From: Cryptomeria japonica
Lineage: Eukaryota > Streptophyta > Pinopsida > Cupressales > Cupressaceae
Assembly: GCF_030272615.1 (NCBI RefSeq)
Contig: NC_081415.1
Coordinates: forward strand, 630,949,240 to 631,013,239
Length of the DNA stretch: 64,000 nucleotides
Direction of reading: 5' to 3'
The position numbers and the translations under genes are program-made. Shown piece by piece: positions 57,011 through 64,000 of the stretch; position 1 is the first letter of the stretch; each line of letters starts with the position of its first letter. The notes below the pieces were generated by a model that made no database searches, had not been told where the DNA came from, and saw only the letters and a program-made list of their open reading frames with translations.

Positions 57011-57206
57011 TGTAATGGTTGGAAAATTAAGGTTAGGGATAAAATAAGATAATAAAACCACTTAATTACCTAATTGACCATTACATTAGGGAGGAGAGGG
57101 AATCTAATAGATCTAGCCTTGAAGGACTAAGATTCTGATCACATTCCAAGCTCTCTTGGTAGGGCCTTTCTCCTTCCCTAGATTGAATTGATTTGATTGT
57201 TGGTGA
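57011..57206 (-). repeat. 5' LTR fragment of the decayed element
   Basis: Matches 52225-52420 and stops where the gypsy LTR begins at 57207. The last five bases, GGTGA, would be that element's target duplication. Confidence 0.87.
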
Positions 57207-57980
57207 TGTAGACACCTAAAATTGTCATGTCTAATTAAATAAATACTTTATTTATTTAATTATTTTAGCCTAATTCTTCTATTAATTAAATAAATCTTTA
57301 TTTATTTAATTAATTCATTTATCCTCTTCTAGCCTTATTTCTCATTTAAATAAATACATTTATTTATTTAAATTATCCTTTTCCCAAATTAAATAAATAT
57401 TTTATTTATTTAATTGATCCCACTTCTTCTATTAATTAAATAAATCTTTATTTATTTAATTAATTCATTAACCTTTTCTACCTATGATACATGTTATTCA
57501 TCTCTTAATTCATACACTACCTACCCTCTCATTATTTTCTTATTTTCTCTACCTACCCTCCAATCATAGCCGACCTCTTTTTACACCTTTCAATCTTATC
57601 CCTCCATTTCATATAGTGTCTTCTATATAAGGAGATTCTTCCTTCATTATCAACCCTAACTACTTGATCAATTGACTACACTATGCTTTGCACTTTCATA
57701 TGCGATCCTACTTGCAACCACATTTCCGTTCTTTGTTGAGCTCTTGTGCACATAAAATTTGAAAGCAAATATATCAAGCAAGATCAATGGAGATAGGAAG
57801 AATGGAGATTCAAACCTTATTGGACATGTGATGGTATAATCTTTGTAATTTCATTTGATTTGCATTGTCTTAGGTAATCTTCATATGTTATGGTGGATCT
57901 TTGTTGTTGTTAGGCTAGGGTTTTGTGGTTGAATTTATTTAGCCTTTCAATATTGTTATTATCCATTTTCACCGTATACA
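57207..57980 (+). repeat. 5' LTR of PMD-gypsy copy 2 (774 bp)
   Basis: TGTAGACACC...CCGTATACA; matches 5564-6346 with the same five palindromes (about 57230-57465) and TATATAAGG box near 57630. Compared with copy 1 it has a rearranged stretch around 57655-57715. Confidence 0.9.
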
Positions 57981-59378
57981 TTGCGTAATATAGGTCTCGC
58001 CAGTAACCTATCTCCTCTCCTGCCCGTAGAACATAGGCATATCCAGCCCCTGTGTCCTTTGTCGCCTGCCTCCCAGCCCTCAGTGTTGTCTCAGCCTCAG
58101 TATAGCGCTGGATAGCCTGATCCCGCTCATGCTCTGTCTCCCTTAGTCGCCTCCTGAGCCTAGTTGTCTCCCTCTTCAGGTCCTGGATCTCATCTGCCTA
58201 TCCCTGGCAGATCTCCCTCAGCTCAAGTAGCTCATAATCCTCCTCCTCGGCCCCCTGTGCCTTTACCTGTGGCTCCCCCTGTACTGGTACCCGTGCCTCT
58301 TCTTGTACCTCCCTCTGCCCTTGTCCTTGCACCTGTCTAGGACCCTATGCTATTAGCACCTATAGTGGCAATCCATCGCGACCCCTCACCACCCGAGCCT
58401 GTCTCTCCTCCCCACCCTCTCTCTGTGGAGCCACCCTCCTCTCTCCAACAACACCCTGTCTCCTCCGTTGGCCTCTCCCCCCACCATCTCCATCATCATC
58501 CCCATCCCCACCACCATCTCCATCTAGAGGCTCCCCTGGGTCTATCAGTCGTGGAAAGGGATGCTCAGCCCAATATGCCATGTACTCTGCATCCATGCCT
58601 GCATCCTCAATCTCTGGCCACATATCCCATGGCATAGGCACCATCTCTACTAGCTGCATCACAGCCTGATCATACGACAACAATGGCCCAAAGTGTGCCC
58701 GATCCCTGACTGTCCGAGCATACATCCTGGAACCCCGTGGCATCCGTTGAATATGGCCAAACTGTCTGCATACCCTATCAACTAGTTGTCTCTCCAATAC
58801 ATAGGGCGTCCGCCCAATCAGATATCTACTCCAGAAGGTATAAGGTAGATCCACTGCATCCTCCTCCCATTGCTCACACTCACAGTACGACCTCCATATC
58901 ACAGTGTTGATCTCATCTAGGACTCGACGCCAATGCTCCAACCTGCCAATCCGTGGCTGTGAGGTAATCATATCATATAGATGCACAAAGTTGCGTCCAT
59001 GACCCTTGCCCTTGAAATGTATCGGTCGGGTAACTGACAGATGCTCATATGCCCACACCTGCAACAAGGGAACTCCGCAGCCCAATCCTATGGATCCATG
59101 ATACACAAACTGATGCAGCTCATAGTACAAGTGTGTCAGCACACACGGTCCCCAGGCATATTTGGTGTGCTGTGTAGCCAGTGTCTCCAAGGTGCTCCCC
59201 CAGCCCACAGCCAACCCTCGTGTCGCCCTGTCTAGACACAAGATCCCACTAATCACTCCTCCTAGCACTGCTGGTAGTGCCTGTCCTGTCGCTATCATGG
59301 TATCCCATGCCACGTGTCCAGCTCTCATCTCTAGTTCGGGATCCTGAAACACTCGTCTTAGGGCTTCCCTGTCTCCAT
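57981..59378 (-). pseudogene. PMD gene copy 2, N-terminus missing
   Basis: On the - strand, 330 codons (59352-58360) are open: the later part of the PMD domain (FQDPELEMRAGHVAWDTM) through WRRVLDEINTVIW, LLSYDQAVMQLVEM, FPRLIDPGEP, to an acidic glycine/aspartate run and a basic tail. The coiled-coil part (58330-58040) is in another frame with one TAG near 58200. It ends at GEEIGYWRDLYYA, where the LTR begins. The first ~110 residues are gone: homology to copy 1 stops at 59378. Three positions that are stops in copy 1 are sense codons here. Confidence 0.82.
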
Positions 59379-60591
59379 GTGCAACAATATGCGACCTAGA
59401 TTAGAAATAACAATCCTAGCCAATCGAGAAGCTATTCCTTCATCAGCATATGTGGATCTAGAATCATTAAAAGCTTCTACATCAAAACAAGCAGAGATCA
59501 AATAAAAGTTCAAGTTTAAAGACATGGGATGTGGTGAGTATATCTTTCATGTTGATCAACTCCCACTATCTCCTAAGGTATTCAGTCAACAGGAACAATC
59601 TACAAAAAATTTGCAATGCCAAGGAATTGGGTGTGAACCACCTAGTGTTGTGGCTACTAAGTCTGAATGCAAATCTCCTCTAGTGGTGCAAGCACCTCTT
59701 GATATCAATAGTGCTAAGAGTGGTTCCAACAAAGAATCTATTGAGTATATCGCCAACCCTCTTGAGAACTCACATAGCCTTACCATTTCACCCACTCATT
59801 CCATTTCCACTCCACTTCCAAAATTGGATCAACAAGAATTACAAAAGCCCTTACTCATCAGGGATCAAAAATCAAGCTTTGAAAAGAAAAATCTAAAAGT
59901 CAATAATAAAGAAAAGTCCTTTAGTCCAAATCAAAATCAAAAGCTATTGGACTCTGCAAAAATCAAAGTCAAGGATAAAAATCCTATGAAGAAAAAAGAG
60001 CAAGAGTTGATCTTCCCTAATATCAAAATAAATGGGGGCAAAAGTTCTAAAATTTCAAGCCAAAAAGCATACTTGTTGATCCTAATTTTCTATCATACTA
60101 TCCTACTTTCACTTCTTTTCACAATCATAAGCCTTCATCACTCATCCACTTGTTCCGCACATCCTTTCCCTTCTGGTGATACATCATGGACCTTTAATGG
60201 AGCTTCCTCGAGGGACTTTGTTTTTAGGGATGCCCAAACTTCTTTAGGCGACATGCATATGGGTAAACGTAGTCCACACATTAGTAATTCTATCTCAATT
60301 CCTTTATCAAGGAAGATAGTCACTCGAGATACACATCATTTAGTCAAGGAACAATGCAGTTATAATCACAAGGTAAAGCCTCGCACATTTGAGGTAGGTG
60401 ACTTAGATCTCAAAGAAAATCCTAAAAACCAGCAAGACGGAGAGAAGAAGGGCAAGTTCGAACCGAACTGGCTTGGTCCTTACATCATCATAGCAGCATA
60501 TGGATCTGGTGCATATCAACTCTCAACCACAGAGGGTGAACCCTTGGAGGATCCTATCAACAACATGCACCTTCACAGGTTTTACACATAG
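59379..60591 (+). pseudogene. Chimeric gypsy ORF: unknown segment fused to integrase C-terminus
   Basis: The open frame is 355 codons from ATG 59524; upstream in-frame sequence back to 59379 (TILANREAIPSSAYVDLESL) is coding-like up to a TAA near 59503. The last ~77 residues (from 60360) are integrase C-terminus, open where gypsy copy 1 has two stops. Before that lies an anonymous serine/lysine-rich part with one strongly hydrophobic stretch (about residues 183-206, LLILIFYHTILLSLLFTIIS), possibly a membrane segment. The join near 60350 looks like an internal deletion of pol. The N-terminal part could be gag-like or an extra ORF; I cannot tell. Confidence 0.6.
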
Positions 60592-62245
60592 CTCTTCAGA
60601 GTATCCTAATTCAAAAATACAAAAAAAAAAAAAAAAATACAAAAAAAAAATCATAAAACATAAAAATCGTTACTTGGTGAAAACCTGGCAAACAAGCACC
60701 TTGTGACAACAAAAAAAATAAAATTGAAAAATAGAAAAATCTTTCGTCTAATGGTGAAAACCACTTCGGTGGTGCCCTGGGCAAGTACCATGGTGAAAAC
60801 TGGGTCACCAGCGCCATGTGTAGAGACATTGCTCCTCCATCCTTCAGGATTCCATTTCATCCTTTCACTTTGCACACACTCACAACCTATTCATCCATAA
60901 TAAACTTACACATTCCCATCATGGCTTGTTATTGATCTACCTAAGATTGGTTAGCCATTCATAATAAACCTTCCTTTTCACCCCTTTTCATCCATAATAA
61001 ATCAGCTCCTATCTGTGGCTAAGGCAAATCCTACGTCTAGTAATGGGTGTGGAACTGAGAGCATCGCCTGTTCTGAGGAGTACAGTTTCTTCCACTTTTC
61101 TTCAGTCTATCCGTGCACAATCTGCAATAAAGCAACATCTGCATCGCCGATCCGCAATATAGTTTCGTCTTCTCCGCAATAAAGTATCAGTTGCATGGAG
61201 TCAGTCAGTTTCAGATGAGACACAGCAGCAACAATGGGCTTCAACAAATCAAATTTTTCAACAAACTCAGACAACACATGGTTCAGTGTTATCTATCCTT
61301 TTTGTGAAAGTAAACATTGTGACCACAATTAAATAGACTTATACAAGTGACAAGAGACACTAAAATTGAGGACTACAATGGATTTTGGTGTCGAGTCTTG
61401 GTTTTCTTTTGATTTTATTTTTTGGTGACATGTCTTTTAGCTTTTCCAGGATATCTCTGACTAGAGATTTTATCTTCGGGATGTCTTTGACTAGAAAAGC
61501 AAGGATGGGGTATCGTCACCTATTTTTCTTTTGTTGTCTGTGGATTGTATCTTAATAATGCTATGACTTGTCCAAGGATATGAGGACACTGAGAGTCTAG
61601 TATGAACTAGGGCATTCCTTGTTTGCGACTGTCTTATCTCCATGCAAATGAGTACAATGACTTTCTAGGTCGAACATATGCCTTGATTGTCATAACCTAC
61701 TTGCCATAATAAAGCTCAATGATGATAACGCACAAGAAGCTCTTTCACTTTCATATCTTCTATCTTCCATCCCCTGTTCTTAATTGACCTCCATCATCCT
61801 TCTTGATTCCGTGTAGCCTGCTATCACATGACTGAGTATAATGACACACCAAAAAATATCTGCATTTCATGTAGTTGCACCTACATTACCACATATCTCA
61901 TTTTCATACATACATATAGATATCACAATTGCATCACATCCTACACACAACACATATTAGCACATTTTACATTTTCATCATGTAAATAATCATTTGCATT
62001 ATCATATTCATTTGTGTTTCATACATTCACATTTGCATTGGCATAACATATTAAAAACATAAAATAACAAAATATATTGCATTCCATCATGTACATATTT
62101 GCATCCATATCATAACCATCACATAGAAACATACATCATGAAACACCTCATCACATAGGTACACATGCATATAGCTGCTGCAAGGATGAATCTCATATAT
62201 ATAATCATAAGTGTCATGATACAATGATGTCAAAATACATATGGT
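60592..62245 (+). other. 3' noncoding region of gypsy copy 2
   Basis: Aligns with 704-2335 of copy 1: A-rich runs (60618-60656), GTGAAAACC-type patch, AATAAA motifs, and the AT-rich CATA region. No protein. Confidence 0.65.
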
Positions 62246-62704
62246 AACACAGCCAACCCTCATGTCGCCCTATCCGGACACAGGAACCCACTGATAACTC
62301 CTTCCAACACCACCACTAGTGCCAATCCTGTTTGTGTCATGGTATCCCAAGCCACATGTCCAACCCTCATCTCTAGTCCTGGATCCCGGAACACTCGTCT
62401 CAATGCCTCCTTGTCTCCATCTTGAATTGTAAGGAATCAACTCCCCATCGATCGGTATCCGTAGTATCCTATACACATCCTCTAAGGTGATTGTCATCTC
62501 ACCCATAGGCAAATGAAAAGTGCATGTCTCCGAGTGCCACCTCTCAGTAAGTGCAATCAGCAAACCCATGTTCGCCCAAAACTCAGGCACATACAAAATA
62601 TATCTCAGACCCATAACCTCAATGGCAGCCCTGTCCTCGAATGTCAACTCTGGTCGTAACCTCTGAGTCGATGGGAATCTGTCCTGTGACTCCAGCATAG
62701 GCAA
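62246..62704 (-). pseudogene. PMD gene copy 3, N-terminal fragment with frameshift
   Basis: From ATG 62704 the first ~90 residues match copy 1 (MPMLES, PEFWANMGLL, ERWHSETCTF, LPMGEMTITLEDVYRIL, PIDGEL). One base gained or lost near 62432 then shifts the frame. Homology ends at about 62246, where the sequence jumps to DNA matching 2335 of copy 1. About 1.55 kb of the gene is thus deleted. The missing C-terminal part is not simply the piece at 57981-59378, because the two overlap by about 160 bp of gene. Confidence 0.82.
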
Positions 62705-62743
62705 TTACTCCTGCAGTCAAGCAAATCAATCATGTCAGTCAAA

Positions 62744-63090
62744 GTGACACTCACTGTTCATCACAAAGTGTTGCTATCTATCCTAGTGACACTCACTATT
62801 CATCACAAAGTGTTGCTATCTATCCTAGTGACACTCGCCATTCATCACAAAGTGTTGCTATCTATCCTAGTGACACTCACTGTTCATCACAAAGTGTTGC
62901 TATCTATCCTAGTGACACTCACTGTTCATCACAAAGTGTTGCTATTTATCCTAGTGGTACTCACTATTCATCACAAAGTACTACGTGTTTTTGCACTCCC
63001 TGTTCATCACAAAGTGTTGCTCCTATTGGTACTCCCTATTCATCACAAAGTACTATGTCTTGGTACTCACTGTTCATCACAAAGTGCCTT
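62744..63090 (+). repeat. 42-bp tandem repeat, five regular units then degenerate
   Basis: Units start at 62744, 62786, 62828, 62870 and 62912. Each carries GTGACACTCACTGTTCATCA. Shorter variants run to about 63090. Because 42 is divisible by three, the + strand shows a long ORF of repeated peptide; I do not count it as a gene. Confidence 0.92.
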
Positions 63091-63354
63091 GATCTATCCT
63101 ATCCTAGGGCCTCTGCTTGACTGTATCCTCTTGAGTAGTTTCCTAATTGGCAACGTATGTTCTATCACAGAATTGTCAAACCTAGCCCTATCTGCTATCC
63201 TAGTCTTCCCTAGAGGACCTGCTTGAGTGTATCCTCTCAGTAGTTTATCCAATCGACAGTGTATGTTCATCACAAAACTGCCGATTTTCCCTAGAAGACA
63301 TAAATGCATATTTTAACATAAACATGCCTTCATGACATAAACGCGCTTACAGAC
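63091..63354 (+). other. Spacer between the two tandem arrays
   Basis: No ORF or element. Two stretches around TTGAGTGTATCCTCTCAGTAG (63115-63150 and 63210-63250) are an imperfect direct repeat. Confidence 0.5.
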
Positions 63355-63600
63355 TACACAAACACACCTGCTCTACACAGACGCACTTGAAATACACAGA
63401 TGTGCCTATGCTATGCACAGACGTGCCTGTCCTACACAAACATGCCCATATTTCACAAATGCGCCTGCACAACATAGATGCCCTCGCATTTGGCACAGAT
63501 GCTTTTCCCAGCATAGACGCGCCTGGCACAAACGCAGACGTGCCTAGCCAACCTGGACGCGCCTGGCACCAACGTAGACGCACCTACACATTTTTGACAT
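63355..63600 (+). repeat. About 19-bp CpG-containing tandem repeat, copy 2
   Basis: Same CACAGACGYGCCTG pattern as 4800-5040, about a dozen units. Confidence 0.8.
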
Positions 63601-64000
63601 TATCCTAAAAGCGCATTTATTGCACTACCTAGCATGCATTTATGACAACAATTAATGCGACAAAGCACAAGGAGGTTTTGAGGTACTTACCGGCTTGCCT
63701 GCATCTGCTAGCCTCTGAAATCAGTGAACGCGATTGAATATGTGAACCAATGCCATCGCTGCTGACTGTTGCTGCTCTATTCTCTCTCTGCACTTTGATC
63801 TCTTGAATGTGTGAATGACAATGAGGATGTATTCCCCTCCTGGCCTATTTTATAGACTGCTCTAGCTCTAGTACTAGCCCTCGTCTCCCGAGTCAATCTT
63901 CATTATCTCGTGACTCTGTCACTCTATCCTATCCAGTCAGTCCATTCTAGCCATTCTTTCTTATCGAGAGATTGTCTGTGATTTTTCCAGACATTTTTCA
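63601..64000 (+). other. Element 3' noncoding DNA running to the window edge
   Basis: Aligns with 5041-5451 of gypsy copy 1. Nothing else seen. PPT and 3' LTR are expected within about 115 bases to the right. Confidence 0.65.

Larger units (their letters stand above)
52225..57206 (-). mobile_element. Decayed gag-only-like LTR retrotransposon, - strand
   Basis: 3' LTR 52225-53437, PPT 53438-53452, internal DNA of about 3.6 kb, primer site 56992-57007, and the first 196 bp of the 5' LTR (57011-57206) before another element cuts in. Primer site, 3-base spacer, PPT and zinc-knuckle spacing equal those of the element at 24831. Only gag remnants are found; no pol motif is seen. The rest of the 5' LTR should lie beyond the right edge. 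Confidence 0.83.
57207..64000 (+). mobile_element. PMD-bearing Ty3/gypsy element, copy 2, internally rearranged
   Basis: 5' LTR (57207-57980), then, with no primer site or leader, a PMD segment (57981-59378), a fused coding remnant ending in integrase (59379-60591), the 3' noncoding region (60592-62245), a second PMD piece (62246-62704), tandem arrays (62744-63090 and 63355-63600) and flank (63601-64000). From 60360 on, the order equals gypsy copy 1. Base 64000 aligns near 5451, so PPT and 3' LTR should begin about 100-113 bases beyond the window. It inserted in an LTR of the element at 52225. Confidence 0.85.

Noticed and set aside
59524-60591. Envelope gene of a retrovirus-like element
   Set aside because: One hydrophobic stretch alone is not enough: no signal peptide, no cleavage site and no second membrane segment are visible, and the C-terminus is integrase.
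62744-63090. Regular direct repeats resembling a CRISPR array
   Set aside because: Units are contiguous and have no unique spacers; the setting is a plant retroelement.
62732-63226. 164-codon + strand ORF of a repeated 14-residue peptide
   Set aside because: The 42-bp unit length keeps any frame open. The matching array in copy 1 is not open, and there is no other sign of coding.
1-64000. Integrated pararetrovirus
   Set aside because: All RT-bearing segments fit Ty3/gypsy, Ty1/copia or LINE order, with integrase or LINE endonuclease present; no movement-protein or coat motif was seen.

Overview
The window is plant nuclear DNA made almost entirely of transposable elements. I see no intact host gene, no rRNA gene and no tRNA gene. 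Long, AT-rich, nested and heavily decayed LTR retrotransposons, with a degraded L1-type LINE, suit a large repeat-rich plant genome such as a conifer. That species-level guess is inference.

Layout. (1) 1-6346: 3' half of a Ty3/gypsy element on the + strand. It has an integrase remnant, a long 3' region carrying an antisense plant-mobile-domain (PMD) ORF, two tandem-repeat fields, a polypurine tract (PPT) and a 3' LTR. It cuts into an older LTR (6347-7084). (2) 7085-8262 plus 36619-38273: remnant of another gypsy element (3' region, PPT, LTR), split by a nest. (3) 8263-36618: four-element nest, all on the - strand except the youngest. A Ty1/copia element (LTRs 8263-9664 and 35214-36618) was entered by a gag-protease-only gypsy element (LTRs 13754-15399 and 33145-34781). 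That element was entered twice: by a chromodomain gypsy element (16433-24260, duplication ATGCC) and by a + strand, pol-less, gag-only element (24831-32629, duplication CATGT) with one intact 1111-codon ORF. (4) 38274-40797: nothing recognised. (5) About 40800-49400: a - strand L1-type LINE broken by a MITE-like element, a solo LTR, an unclassified 1.2-kb insertion and a SINE-like element. (6) 49415-52145: LINE fragment, a - strand LTR and a solo LTR. (7) 52225-57206: decayed - strand relative of the gag-only element. (8) 57207-64000: a rearranged second copy of the PMD-bearing gypsy element, whose 3' LTR should start about 113 bp past the window.

Best leads. The gag-only element is structurally complete, with LTRs about 98% identical by eye. 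Four LTR lineages carry an intron-like segment at the same place (GTAT... TTTGAC ...AG), and a fifth keeps its 3' half. Those LTRs also carry ~27-nt GGACC/GGTCC hairpins at two matching positions, and the gag-only element has spread one hairpin module into its leader. The PMD gene is present three times inside gypsy DNA in different states of breakage.

How the parts relate. The pol-less elements need reverse transcriptase and integrase from elsewhere. The gag-protease element has termini like those of the chromodomain element inserted in it. The gag-only element and the 52225-57206 element share primer site, PPT and zinc-knuckle spacing. Boundaries come from matching repeat ends and target-site duplications (TSDs) read by eye; domain names come from motif recognition without database searches.
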